64,000 nucleotides of DNA, taken from contig NZ_CP035758.1 in NCBI RefSeq assembly GCF_004208415.1, positions 2,542,001 through 2,606,000 on the forward strand, in the 5' to 3' direction. A program made the translations under genes and the position numbers. The first letter of the stretch is position 1; every line of letters begins with the position of its first letter. This DNA is from Ktedonosporobacter rubrisoli. GTDB lineage: Bacteria; Chloroflexota; Ktedonobacteria; Ktedonobacterales; Ktedonobacteraceae. Below are positions 17,551 through 25,715 of this stretch, one piece after another. A model generated the notes under the pieces. It worked only from the letters and a program-made list of their open reading frames with translations, had not been told where the DNA came from and made no database searches.

Positions 17551-18713
17551 ATGGCCAGCTACTATGGTGATGAGTCTCTATCCCAGGCTTTGAAGAAGGC
17601 AAAACACTATCCGCTTGTAACTAGAATGCTAATCGACATATTTCTCTGTGGTGAATTGTCCTCAGTAGGAGAGATAGATATTGAGCCAGAGTTTGGCTAT
17701 GTTGGTCGTATTGTCTATCTATCGGGGGCAGTGGGGATGATCAGAGGGGGCGTTGCCATGTCAATGACGAGGGAGCCAGCGCCATTTCTCGGGATAAGGG
17801 TTACGCTAAATATTATCTTGCTCAATTAGGATATCGCACGCCGGAAGGTAAAGTATTTGTTTGCCCCAGGAATCTGTCTATTGAAGATCCTCTGGCCCCG
17901 CAAAATCAGGAATTTATTGCTGAGATCGATAGCTATATCGGGAAGAATATCGGCTATCCTTGCTACTTCAAGCCCAATGCTCAGTCTCAAGGAGATGGGG
18001 TATATAAATGCCTGGATACAGAAGATCTTGTTTTTGCTCTCAGTGAAGACTTGCGTGAGCGTCTTTTAGCTAGCTCCTATGCCTCGTTTCAACTTCTCAT
18101 GGTAGAGGAAGCTATCCCTTGGCCTGAATATCGCGTAGTTGTCTTTAGGGACGAGGTTGTGGCCTGTTATCGTCGTCGCCCATTAGAGGTGAAAGGAAAT
18201 GGCCAGGCAACGATTGAGGAACTGCTGCGCCGCAAACAGAAGAAGTTTTCTCAAAGTGCTCGTGCGAAGCGTTTCAATATCCATGATCCCAGGATAGCCC
18301 GTCGTCTGCGCAAGGAACAGAAAGATTTTGCGACGATTTTGCCGGCAGGTGAGCGCTATACTGTGCATGATATCTCAAATTCAAGCGCAGGAGGGGAGAT
18401 AGAGGATTATACCGAGCGCATTCATCCCTACTGGAGTGCGCTATGTATCCAAGTGGTTGCGGATATGGGCCTTCGGCTGTGCGGAGTCGATCTTGCTTGT
18501 CCTGACCTGGAGTCTATTGGCGCCAACTATAGTATTCTTGAGCTGAATGCGGCACCCGGCCTGAGCAATTATGTTGCGATGGGAGCTGTGCAGAAGAAGA
18601 GGGTAAGGGAGATGTACGGAAAAATCTTTAGTGAAGAGTTCGATGTGCCGACCGCACGACTATCACCCACTATAGGTAGGTGGAAAGAGATTGCGGCTGA
18701 TGATCTGTCGTGA
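17551..18713 (+). pseudogene. ATP-grasp domain protein split by a frameshift in a G5 run
   Basis: ATG 17551 follows GGAGGATGCG. The first frame reads GYVGRIVYLSGAVGMIRGG and then leaves the family pattern. Adding one G to the GGGGG run at 17746-17750 joins it to a frame that reads RCHVNDEGASAISRDKGYA and continues to the stop at 18713, giving about 387 residues. The downstream part has the ATP-grasp signatures: CYFKPNAQSQGDGV (lysine and glycine-rich loop), a MVEEAIPWPEYRVVVF strand, CGVDLACPDL and YSILELNAAPGLSNYV (metal-binding Glu/Asn). Relatives are RimK- or cyanophycin-synthetase-like ligases making amide bonds. The frame break could be a real mutation, a variable tract or a sequencing error. 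Confidence 0.85.
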
Positions 18714-18738
18714 CTGGCTGGCAGGTGGAATCTATCTG

Positions 18739-19257
18739 TTATAACCATAGCTGGGAAAAGTCTTTCCATCCATATGCCAGCTCCTCATATGAGGAACCAC
18801 CAATCTTGATTTGCCTCTGCTTGATTATCTGCCCACCCAGAGTTTCATAGAAGCGGCGAGAGGGATTGTCCACAAGAACCCAGAGCATCAGTGAGAAAAA
18901 CTGACGTTCTCTCAACTGCTTGACCAATTCTTTGGTGAGGTGACGTCCCAATCCCTGGCGCTGCGCTTCTTGCAGGACATAAATAGCGTACAGCTCCCCC
19001 CGAAAAATAGGATCGCCTTTGCGCTCGGGGCCGCCGTTAGCAAATCCAACGATTTTGCCTGTCTCATCCTCGGTAACGAAAGTTAGCTGAGCAGGATCGT
19101 TAAGAATGTGCTGCCAGGATTGTTCTCGTCTTTTATATGAGAGGTTGGCAAGCAAGTCATCTGGGAAGATTCCTTTGTAGGTAGTGCGCCAACAATCAAC
19201 ATGCACTCGTGCAATGCCGGCCGCATCCTTCACCTGTGCTATGCGGATATTTACCAT
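18739..19257 (-). CDS. GNAT family N-acetyltransferase
   Basis: The 172-residue protein is a complete single GNAT domain. The N-terminus INIRIAQVKDAAGIARVHVDCWRTTYKGI-like segment (from residue 3) is the usual strand-helix start; motif A is LYAIYVLQEAQRQGLGRHLTKEL (Q/RxxGxG/A, about residues 87-109) and motif B is NPSRRFYETLGGQI. The WRTTYKGI segment is typical of the group related to RimI-like and antibiotic acetyltransferases. Substrate unknown. It is convergent with the ATP-grasp gene, with only 25 bases between the stops. Confidence 0.9.
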   Translation of the reverse strand: MVNIRIAQVKDAAGIARVHVDCWRTTYKGIFPDDLLANLSYKRREQSWQHILNDPAQLTFVTEDETGKIVGFANGGPERKGDPIFRGELYAIYVLQEAQRQGLGRHLTKELVKQLRERQFFSLMLWVLVDNPSRRFYETLGGQIIKQRQIKIGGSSYEELAYGWKDFSQLWL

Positions 19258-19505
19258 GTTGCCTTCCTTCCTGATCAGAGCTTCTTGTATCTAAAGCAAG
19301 CACTTGAGCCATGTAATAAGTTTACCTTGTATAAGAGCTTTTTGCACGGCTCTACTAGCTAAAGATTATTTGCATCCAGGCTGATCGGGTTTGCTAGGCA
19401 TAAAGATTGTTGCCCTCAAGGCCAGGCCCTCCTGAAGGCTGCCTGCTCTCTTAAAATCCACATCTGTTGAGAGAGCTTATACAAACGTATTGTTGCAAAG
19501 TCATC

Positions 19506-19531
19506 AGGTCGTCTCCACATAGAGACGACCT
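19506..19531 (-). terminator. 10-bp hairpin after the MerR-SDR operon
   Basis: AGGTCGTCTC (19506-19515) and GAGACGACCT (19522-19531) pair perfectly around a 6-base loop, 22 bases after the SDR stop. No clear U-tract follows on the minus strand. Confidence 0.6.
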
Positions 19532-19552
19532 TCTGTACGTTTATCATGTGGT

Positions 19553-20305
19553 TTATAGATACATGCCGCCTGAAACCTCTATTCTCTCTGCTGTGATCCA
19601 GCGGGTCTCCTCAGAGAGCAGAGCTGCGACGACGCCACCAATGTCTTCTGCTTGCCCAACACGACCAAGCGCCGTCTGCGCGGCTACAAGCTGGTTAAGC
19701 TCTGGATTATCACGAACGGCGCCACCGATAAAGTCCGTGGCAATCGCGCCAGGAGCAACTGTATTAGCGGTGATGCCACGCGAACCCAGCTCAGTAGCAA
19801 GGTAGTGTGTCAGCACTTCGATTGCCCCTTTCATGGTGGCATAGGCGCTATAGCCTGAACTAGCAAAGCGCGTAAGGCCAGTCGAGATATTGATGATGCG
19901 CCCACCATCCGCCAGCAATGGGAGAAGCGCTTGCGTAAGGAAGAAGGTTCCTTTGATATGGACGTTTACCATCTTATCAAATTGCTCTTCCGTCGTCTCT
20001 GCAAATGGCGCGTAAATGCCAAACCCGGCATTATTGACGAGGAAGTTGAAATTGTCCCTGTTCCATACCTGTGTGAGCTTCTCCTTGACAGCTTCTCTAA
20101 AGGCGACAAAGGACTTTGTATCAGACACATCGAGTTGTAGGGCCACAGCTTTGCGGCCCAGTTTCTCGATCGAAGCGACTACCTCCTCTGCCTCCTTCTG
20201 CTGGCTGTTGTAGGTGAGAATAACATCCTGTCCCTTGGAGGCGATGTTTAAGGCCATGTTTTTTCCCAGTCCACGGCTTCCGCCAGTGATAATTGCTACT
20301 TTCAT
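19553..20305 (-). CDS. Short-chain dehydrogenase/reductase (SDR)
   Basis: Start at ATG 20305 (MKVAIITGGSRGLG, 250 residues) with AAAGGA upstream. The NAD(P)-binding TGGSRGLGKNMA motif is at residues 7-18, followed by the NNAGFG motif (about 91-96), the catalytic serine region NISTGLTRFASS and YSAYATMK (Tyr and Lys, about 150-157). Arg in SRGLG and the lack of an acidic residue after strand 2 favour NADP. The C-terminal WITAERIEVSGGMY is standard for classical SDRs. It reduces a carbonyl substrate of unknown identity. Second gene of an operon led by a MerR regulator 11 bases upstream. Confidence 0.93.
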   Translation of the reverse strand: MKVAIITGGSRGLGKNMALNIASKGQDVILTYNSQQKEAEEVVASIEKLGRKAVALQLDVSDTKSFVAFREAVKEKLTQVWNRDNFNFLVNNAGFGIYAPFAETTEEQFDKMVNVHIKGTFFLTQALLPLLADGGRIINISTGLTRFASSGYSAYATMKGAIEVLTHYLATELGSRGITANTVAPGAIATDFIGGAVRDNPELNQLVAAQTALGRVGQAEDIGGVVAALLSEETRWITAERIEVSGGMYL

Positions 20306-20316
20306 CAGTGATCCTT

Positions 20317-20793
20317 TCAAGAACGAATCTTCTTTTCGGTGATAATCTGTTTTGACAGGCCAGCGGTAATCTCGCCAATTTCCTGCAAGCGCGCTTCGTC
20401 GCCGCTTTTGACCGCTTGCCAGAAGGCAACCTTCTGCTCCAGGTAGCGAAGATGCTTGTGTTTCTGTGCCAGTTCTTGCTCCAGAGCTTTTTTCTGCGCT
20501 TCAAAGAGCGCGAGCTGTTGATCAGCAGCCGCTTTGCCCTCTTCGAGAAGCGCTAAATACGTTCGCATATTGTCAATGGGCATTCCAATTGTACGTAAGC
20601 AAGCCAGTGCTTCAAGCTTCTGGACGTCTTCAGCACTATATCTGCGATGGCCGCTACTGTTGTCTCGCTTCACTTTGTCCAGTAAACCAATGCGCTCATA
20701 ATAGCGCAAGGTATGTTCGCTGAGCCCACTGCGTTCAACTACTTCCTGGAGCGTAAAGTAGAGGGGCGTTTGTGTATTTGTATCACTTCTCAT
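20317..20793 (-). CDS. MerR family transcriptional regulator
   Basis: Start set at ATG 20793 (MRSDTNTQTPLYFTLQEV, 158 residues); the longer frame from a TTG at 20808 would overlap the -10 element. The winged HTH is LYFTLQEVVERSGLSEHTLRYYERIGLL, then GHRRYSAEDVQKLEAL, ending near residue 75. A dimerisation coiled coil follows (about 80-125: LLEEGKAAADQQLALFEAQ and so on). No cysteine cluster is present, so a metal sensor is unlikely; this matches the group activated by aldehydes or other electrophiles. It controls itself and the SDR from a promoter with the long spacer typical of MerR targets. Confidence 0.93.
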   Translation of the reverse strand: MRSDTNTQTPLYFTLQEVVERSGLSEHTLRYYERIGLLDKVKRDNSSGHRRYSAEDVQKLEALACLRTIGMPIDNMRTYLALLEEGKAAADQQLALFEAQKKALEQELAQKHKHLRYLEQKVAFWQAVKSGDEARLQEIGEITAGLSKQIITEKKIRS

Positions 20794-20830
20794 AGGGGCA
20801 TTATGCAATACCTAGAGTGCTCAAGGTCAA
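20793..20830 (-). promoter_or_regulatory. MerR-type promoter, predicted leaderless
   Basis: On the minus strand, -35 TTGACC (20830-20825), a 19-base spacer and -10 CATAAT (20805-20800). The spacer holds an imperfect dyad, ACCTTGAG-CA-CTCTAGGT. The expected start, 7 bases after the -10, falls on the A of ATG 20793, so the mRNA would have no leader. Confidence 0.75.
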
Positions 20831-20859
20831 GACCTTATGTCGGCAATTTTTGAATTTGC

Positions 20860-21102
20860 TTGGAATTTGTGGCAGGCAACATCTACGCCTTCGATGGTAG
20901 TGCCCTCTGGCTGAATCTGGAAGTGCCGGACAGTGAACGCAGCGATGTGCGTGGCAGGCAGCTGGCCTGGCTGCTTCTTGTTGCCCCCATCACACTGCTA
21001 CTCTCATGTATATTCACACTTGTGAGCCAGCAGGCCTGGCCGTGGGTACTGGCCCTGGTGCCAGCGCTGTTAGGTGGCGCTGTAGGCTTATTGCCCCTAT
21101 AA
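20860..21102 (+). pseudogene. Fragment of a multi-pass membrane protein
   Basis: This 80-codon frame has no good ribosome site and starts at a TTG. It reads GNIYAFDGSALWLNLEVP, then RSDVRGRQLAWLLLVAPITLLLS and a second hydrophobic segment. The GxDGxALWL...RADVRGRQ-like block is familiar from the C-terminal part of large ABC-2-type or exporter permeases, so it is probably a leftover internal piece rather than a complete small protein. No matching N-terminal part is found next to it. Confidence 0.5.
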
Positions 21103-21167
21103 AAAATGCGAGAGAGGTATTCTATTCTTGAAAAGAGAGTAGAAGTTAAGCTCCCTCGCTATTGATT

Positions 21168-22004
21168 TTACTGCAGGAGCGTCTGGCTTGTGTGCTCAAT
21201 GAAGCGCAAGGCTGTATCGCGATCTGCTGGGGTGGGCAAGGCCAGCACAAGGCGATGCACTCCTCTAGCCGCCAGTTGCTCCGCCTGGCCAGGGGTCGGC
21301 GCCTCGCTGAGGTACGTGCTGATCTCTAAGGGAGCCAGGCCAGCCGGCCGAGCACCCTCCTGCTCAAACTGGTGCAGCTTGTTAATGATGTTTGGTAGAT
21401 GCTCAGTATCGAGGACGGGGGCAAACCAACCCTGTGCAAATTTTGCTGCCCGGCGCAACGCAGCTGTTGAGGTGCCACCAATAATGATAGGCGGCGCTGG
21501 CTGCTGCAATGGACGTGGATATGCTTGTATGTTGGCGAAGGAGACGAAGCGGCCGTGGTAGGCTGGATGATCCTGACTCCAGATAGCCAGCATAGCTTCT
21601 AGATATTCATCTGTGCGTGCCCCTCGCTCTGCGAAGGGAACACCCAGTGCCTCAAACTCTGGTTCCAGAAACCCAACGCCGAAGCCTGCCATCACACGGC
21701 CGCCCGAGAGATGATCCAGCGTTGCGATCTCTTTTGCCAGAACGAGCGGCTGCCGTTGGGGCAAGATAATGACGCCGGTGACGAGTTTTAGCGTGTGAGT
21801 GATAGCGGCTACGTGCGTCAGGACGAGCAACGGATCGAGGATGGGTGTTGTTGCCGGCTGGAAAGAGCTGTGTTCCGGCAATACAGTATGCTCGCCTGTC
21901 CATAGCGATTCAAAGCCAGCTTCCTCGGCAGCTCGCGCAACATCGCCTATGATCTGTGGTGTGGTGTACGATTGTAAGTTGATGCCATGCAGCGCATATT
22001 TCAA
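21168..22004 (-). CDS. Luciferase-like (LLM class) F420-dependent oxidoreductase
   Basis: This 278-residue TIM-barrel protein has the TIGR03619-type pattern: an ARAAEEAGFESLWTGEHTVLP segment (about residues 24-44), VTGVIILPQRQPLVLAKEIATLDHLSGGRVMAGFGVGFLEPEF (about 74-112), then PAPPIIIGGTSTAALRRAAKFAQGW. This branch of the luciferase family uses coenzyme F420 rather than FMN and reduces or oxidises diverse small molecules. Substrate unknown. It is monocistronic, close to a small zinc-ribbon gene on the same strand. Confidence 0.88.
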   Translation of the reverse strand: MKYALHGINLQSYTTPQIIGDVARAAEEAGFESLWTGEHTVLPEHSSFQPATTPILDPLLVLTHVAAITHTLKLVTGVIILPQRQPLVLAKEIATLDHLSGGRVMAGFGVGFLEPEFEALGVPFAERGARTDEYLEAMLAIWSQDHPAYHGRFVSFANIQAYPRPLQQPAPPIIIGGTSTAALRRAAKFAQGWFAPVLDTEHLPNIINKLHQFEQEGARPAGLAPLEISTYLSEAPTPGQAEQLAARGVHRLVLALPTPADRDTALRFIEHTSQTLLQ

Positions 22005-22176
22005 AGATTCTATGCTCCTCTCTCCAGAATGTTGGCAAGCCTATTCGCGCATGTCATCCCCCCCTTGCGCGAATTCTTTTGTGATCAGGGGAGAGATACT
22101 TCTATGATACATGAATGGCGTCAACGCTGCTTAGGTTTTCTTGCCTATATTGTTGAAAACGTGCTCCTATGTGAGC

Positions 22177-22368
22177 TTATTGCTGCTCAGCCTTTGCCTT
22201 TGCGTAAGCTGCAAGCATATAGTTGTGCTGCCTCACGCACCTATCGCAGACCCACATAGTTTCCTGTGGCGCTTGTGGATTGACGACTTCGGAAAGATTT
22301 TCTGTTTTTTGTTGGCAACTGGCGCAGGTGGCTGGTTTTCGCGCGTCCATTTTTACTTTTTCGCTCAT
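22177..22368 (-). CDS. Small zinc-ribbon-like protein, 63 residues
   Basis: Start set at ATG 22368 (MSEKVKMDARK), preceded by GAGAGGA; a TTG two codons earlier is less likely. It has two CxxC knuckles (Cys15/18 in CASC and Cys41/44 in CDRC) spaced like a single zinc ribbon, and a helical C-terminus rich in Ala and Lys. It has no other domain. Such proteins may bind nucleic acid or a partner protein; no function is assigned. Confidence 0.55.
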   Translation of the reverse strand: MSEKVKMDARKPATCASCQQKTENLSEVVNPQAPQETMWVCDRCVRQHNYMLAAYAKAKAEQQ

Positions 22369-22598
22369 ATTCAATCCTCTCTTCTTTTCATGAAGGGCAC
22401 GGTATTGTGTATCGAGTACAGGACATGTTAGAAAGCACGGATCGGAACCCTCCCGCGTTTCAGATTTGCTGGCTGTATTCTACTGGTCTGTTTAAGCAAA
22501 AGCGCAAGGAAAATATTTTACCTTATGGATAGTGTGAACATGCGCGAAGAGCTGGCTTAGTTGTGGAATTGGAAAGTTCTGTAAGAAAGGGGATTTGC

Positions 22599-22903
22599 AT
22601 GGAAGGAAATCTGCGTTTCGTTTATACGCCTGTGAAAGATTTGCAGGCCGCATTAAAATTCTATCGTGAGATCAGCTTGGCTTAGATGAAGCCTGGCGTG
22701 AAGGAGATTCTACGGTATCTTTCAAGCTGCCTTGTTGTGATGTGCAATTGATGATTTGTACCGCTGCAGAAACGCCTGATCCCGGGCCAATGTTTGAGCT
22801 TCCTTCTGTTGATACGTTTGTTGCTGGGAATAGTGCGAAGCTGGAATTTGTTGGGGAGCCGCAGGCTTCTCTCTTATCCACAAGAGAGAAGCCCCACATC
22901 TGA
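22599..22903 (+). pseudogene. VOC-family protein, frameshifted and truncated
   Basis: ATG 22599 has a good AAAGGGG site. The frame reads LRFVYTPVKDLQAALKFYRE and stops at a TAG near 22684, but the next frame continues with LGLDEAWREGDSTVSFKLP and FELPSVDTFVAGNSAKL. The family pattern FYRDxLGLxE is recovered by removing one copy of the GA dinucleotide near 22672, or by adding one base there. The downstream frame stops at 22903, well short of the usual 115-130 residues with the closing metal-ligand strand, so the gene is also truncated. It is convergent with the MFS gene. Confidence 0.75.
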
Positions 22904-22927
22904 GAAGCAGCCGCAGTATGGTGGGAT

Positions 22928-24166
22928 TTACTCTTGTGGGAATGTCGCTTGCCGCATGTGTCGAGAGAGAAACAGCAATACGGTGATCAAAATCAAGCCA
23001 CTCCACAATATGCCCACAGTAGGTAAAACTCCCAGATGCTCCAGGCTCATACCGAGTGCGGAGGAGCCGAGGGTGAGGACACTGAACAAGATCAGGCGAT
23101 AGAGGCCACTGACACGGCCTTGCAGAGCATCTGGGACGACAGCGTAGCGATAACTATCCATGAAGACAGCACGAAATGAGTCGGCGAGAGCGATGCCCGC
23201 GAAGACGGCACCCAACAGCAGTGGCGTCGTGATGAAGCCATAGAGAGGCCAGAGCACTACGAACACGATCAGAGCACAGCCAAGTGCGAGGCCAAAGCGT
23301 ATGCGCCGCCGCAAAGGCGGGCAGAGCGCCGCGCCAAGCAGGTTTCCGACGCCGCCAGCCGCGACGATCAGGCCGTAGAGCACCGATGGGATATGTTGCT
23401 GTTGCACAATGTCCAGGACGATGAGCGCACTGGCTGTGATGGTCAAGTTGACATAGCTGGAAATCAGGAAGATCGAGCGTATGACCTTCTGTGACCACAA
23501 CCAGGTGAGTCCTTCGCGCACTTCTAAGAGCAGGTGGTGACGCTCCGTCCTCAGTTCGTCTTGCATTGGCGAGCGGATAGAGAGCAATGAGCCGAGCAAG
23601 ATCAGAGAGGAAAGCGCATCGGTGACGAACGGCAGCAGCCGTGTGATGCTAAAGAGCAGGCTGCCCAGCGCGGGCCCGATCAGGGAACAGGAGCCAACGA
23701 TCACCTCGTTTTGGGCGACTGCTGTAGGGAGCTGGCTCTTTGGCACGACCCATGTCAGGGCTGCCAATTCGGCCAGCCCGTAGAAAAGCGAAATGGCTCC
23801 CAGGGCAAAGGCAATGGCGTAGAGGAGAAGCAGCTGCAGTGCTCCGCTGGTCAGCAACAGCGCCAGGGGAATGCTCGCCACGCACACCATCAAGCAGAAG
23901 GTAGAGAGAAGCATCACGCGTTTGCGCGGCCAGCGATCCACCAGAGCCCCGGCGGGCAGGCTCAGGAGGACGTAGGGAAGCTGTTCCAGGCTATACGCCA
24001 GCCCGGCAGCCGCAATCGAATGGGTCAGTCCCATAATGAGCAGTGGAAACGCGAACTGCGTGCAACTCGTGCCGAGCGAAGAGACAGTCTGGCCGAGCCA
24101 AAGCAAAAGATAGTCACGATTACGCCAAAGGGAAACGGGCTGTTGTGGAATGACTTTTGGGTTCAT
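22928..24166 (-). CDS. MFS transporter (EntS/MdtH-like 12-TM exporter)
   Basis: The 412-residue protein begins LWRNRDYLLLWLGQTVSSLG, a hallmark of the MFS_3/EntS-type exporter group. The loop 2-3 motif is ALVDRWPRKRVMLLS (about residues 75-89), and about 12 hydrophobic segments follow. Relatives export macrolides, siderophores or other small molecules, but the cargo is unknown. The ATG at 24166 overlaps the stop of a 23-codon upstream frame (ATGA). No dedicated regulator is adjacent on the same strand; the next gene upstream is a LysR regulator 480 bases away. Confidence 0.9.
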   Translation of the reverse strand: MNPKVIPQQPVSLWRNRDYLLLWLGQTVSSLGTSCTQFAFPLLIMGLTHSIAAAGLAYSLEQLPYVLLSLPAGALVDRWPRKRVMLLSTFCLMVCVASIPLALLLTSGALQLLLLYAIAFALGAISLFYGLAELAALTWVVPKSQLPTAVAQNEVIVGSCSLIGPALGSLLFSITRLLPFVTDALSSLILLGSLLSIRSPMQDELRTERHHLLLEVREGLTWLWSQKVIRSIFLISSYVNLTITASALIVLDIVQQQHIPSVLYGLIVAAGGVGNLLGAALCPPLRRRIRFGLALGCALIVFVVLWPLYGFITTPLLLGAVFAGIALADSFRAVFMDSYRYAVVPDALQGRVSGLYRLILFSVLTLGSSALGMSLEHLGVLPTVGILWSGLILITVLLFLSRHMRQATFPQE

Positions 24167-24234
24167 GTATTCTTGTTGCTTTCTCTATGGTAAACAGGCT
24201 CAATTTTCCGGCGGATGAAGGTGGTTTTGGACAT
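24163..24234 (-). CDS. Possible 23-codon leader peptide overlapping the MFS start
   Basis: ATG 24234 with AAAGGATG upstream opens the short frame MSKTTFIRRKIEPVYHRES, ending in a TGA that overlaps the exporter's ATG. The arrangement suggests translational coupling or leader control. The peptide is basic and matches nothing I know. It may be chance. Confidence 0.3.
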   Translation of the reverse strand: MSKTTFIRRKIEPVYHRESNKNT

Positions 24235-24441
24235 GAAACATCCTTTCATTTGACTTATTTCTGCAAGAAAGGAAGGAAAAGGAGCCCGGCAACACAGGAG
24301 GTGTCCAATCAATACGGGGCTGCGATACATTTCAGGATGAAGACAACGCACATCCTCGCACCAACGCGATTAGCGCTGCGCGTAAGGAGGTCGCTATTCA
24401 CAAACAACCACGTAAGCCGAAAGTGCCGGGCTTATGCGGTA

Positions 24442-24461
24442 AAAAGCGGTTTCACACCGCC
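24442..24461 (-). terminator. Weak intrinsic terminator after the LysR gene
   Basis: Minus-strand stem GCGGT/ACCGC (24461-24447) with loop GTGAA, followed by TTTTT (24446-24442). It lies about 190 bases beyond the LysR stop. The rest of the 411-base stretch 24235-24645 holds no recognisable gene. Confidence 0.5.
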
Positions 24462-24645
24462 TGAGGGGAATAGATATCTTTTACTCATCAGCCAGATGAT
24501 AGCATTGAGGCCGCATTGGTGTCAATGGATACAAGTCACCCCAGCAGGGCTTTTTGAATGGCGAAGGAGGTGAAAAGAGGTTGGGAAGGAAGTTTACTTT
24601 TGTGGCTCAGGAGCACCAGTTCCTGACCTGGGGAGAGAGAAGCTA

Positions 24646-25566
24646 CTACGTTCTGGAGGAGCCTGTAGGATGCACAAACTCCCGTCCCTCTTCGCGCAAG
24701 ATAGCGATAAAGGTCCTGGTCGCAGTGGAAAGCCGCGACTCCTCGCGACTCAAACAGACCAGGACGCTCTCTCGGGCGAAAGAGGGGAGATCCTTGACCG
24801 CGAGTTCGACAAGCCGCCCGGCAGCCAGGTCAGCTGTGACGAGGGGGCGAGCCAGGAGCACCACACCGAGTCCGCGCAAAACCAGGTCGTGGGCGCTATG
24901 AACGGGTATGGAGGTCACTGTTTGCCCAGCAGTGATCAGGCGTGCATGCCATAGATTCGCATCAGGTCCCCATTTAAGCCGCCAGTATGGTCGCCCCTCG
25001 CTTACCATCCTCTGAGAAGTGATGCTTCTTTCCTGCGCCAGTGGATGTGAGGGATGAGCAACAGCGATCAGCGGCTCGCGAAAGCGCAGGATCGGTGTCA
25101 ATCCAAACCGGCTGAAAAGCGGCCAGTTCAGCAGACCTAATTTAACCCGACCATCATAGAGCATTTCTAAAATCTGGTCGCTATGGTTTGTGTGAATGTT
25201 GAGATCGACCCGTGGATGGTCGGAATAAAAGCGAGCGATAGCGGAAGCAACAAAATCGGTAGTTAACGCGGGCAAGGTCGCTATCGAGACAATGCCTCTT
25301 GCTCCCTGCTTCGTCTGCTGGGCAATTTCGATCCCATCTGCCAGAGCTGCCAGGGCCTGACGAGCATAGGGTAAAAAGCTCCTCCCCAGCTCTGTCAATT
25401 CTAGACGGCTCCCTCCACGTACAAAGAGCGCCCCGCCGACCGCCTGCTCCAGTGCCTGGAGGCGCATGCTGATCGTGGGCTGTGAGATATCAAGCGCTCG
25501 CGCGGCCTTACTAAAGCTTCTCTGACGCGTGATCATATCAAACGCCTGTAACTGATTGGTGTCCAT
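24646..25566 (-). CDS. LysR family transcriptional regulator
   Basis: Start set at ATG 25566 (MDTNQLQAFDMI, 306 residues), with GAGGTGAG just upstream. The N-terminal winged HTH is textbook: FDMITRQRSFSKAARALDISQPTISMRLQALEQAVGG (about residues 9-45), then FVRGGSRLELTELG. The periplasmic-binding-like effector domain follows (GIVSIATLPALTTDFVASAIARF to the end). LysR regulators usually control the divergently transcribed neighbour, here the MFS exporter at 25716, and need a small co-inducer. The 149 bases between the two genes contain A+T-rich symmetric sites. Confidence 0.95.
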   Translation of the reverse strand: MDTNQLQAFDMITRQRSFSKAARALDISQPTISMRLQALEQAVGGALFVRGGSRLELTELGRSFLPYARQALAALADGIEIAQQTKQGARGIVSIATLPALTTDFVASAIARFYSDHPRVDLNIHTNHSDQILEMLYDGRVKLGLLNWPLFSRFGLTPILRFREPLIAVAHPSHPLAQERSITSQRMVSEGRPYWRLKWGPDANLWHARLITAGQTVTSIPVHSAHDLVLRGLGVVLLARPLVTADLAAGRLVELAVKDLPSFARESVLVCLSREESRLSTATRTFIAILREEGREFVHPTGSSRT

Positions 25567-25589
25567 TGTTCTCACCTCATAAAAAAAGT

Positions 25590-25626
25590 TGATAATGATT
25601 ATACCATTTATTATCTTGAATAATAA
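25590..25626. promoter_or_regulatory. A+T-rich symmetric sites in the LysR/MFS divergent region
   Basis: 25590-25604 (TGATAATGATTATAC) matches the 7-1-7 Fur-box pattern TGATAAT-N-ATTATCA at all but the last two positions. 25608-25626 is a second dyad, TTATTAT-CTTGA-ATAATAA, with perfect 7-base arms. Either may be the LysR binding region; the Fur likeness may be chance in A+T-rich DNA. Confidence 0.45.
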
Positions 25627-25715
25627 TCCTCAGCCTGCTATCCTTCAGGTAAGAGATCTCCTGACAAAGCAATCCGGGCCAGCCCACCACTATTACCCAC
25701 GAAGAGAGAATACGC

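Noticed and set aside
17740..17770. Programmed -1 frameshifting in the ATP-grasp gene
   Set aside because: No slippery heptamer or downstream structure is visible; a plain single-base change is simpler.
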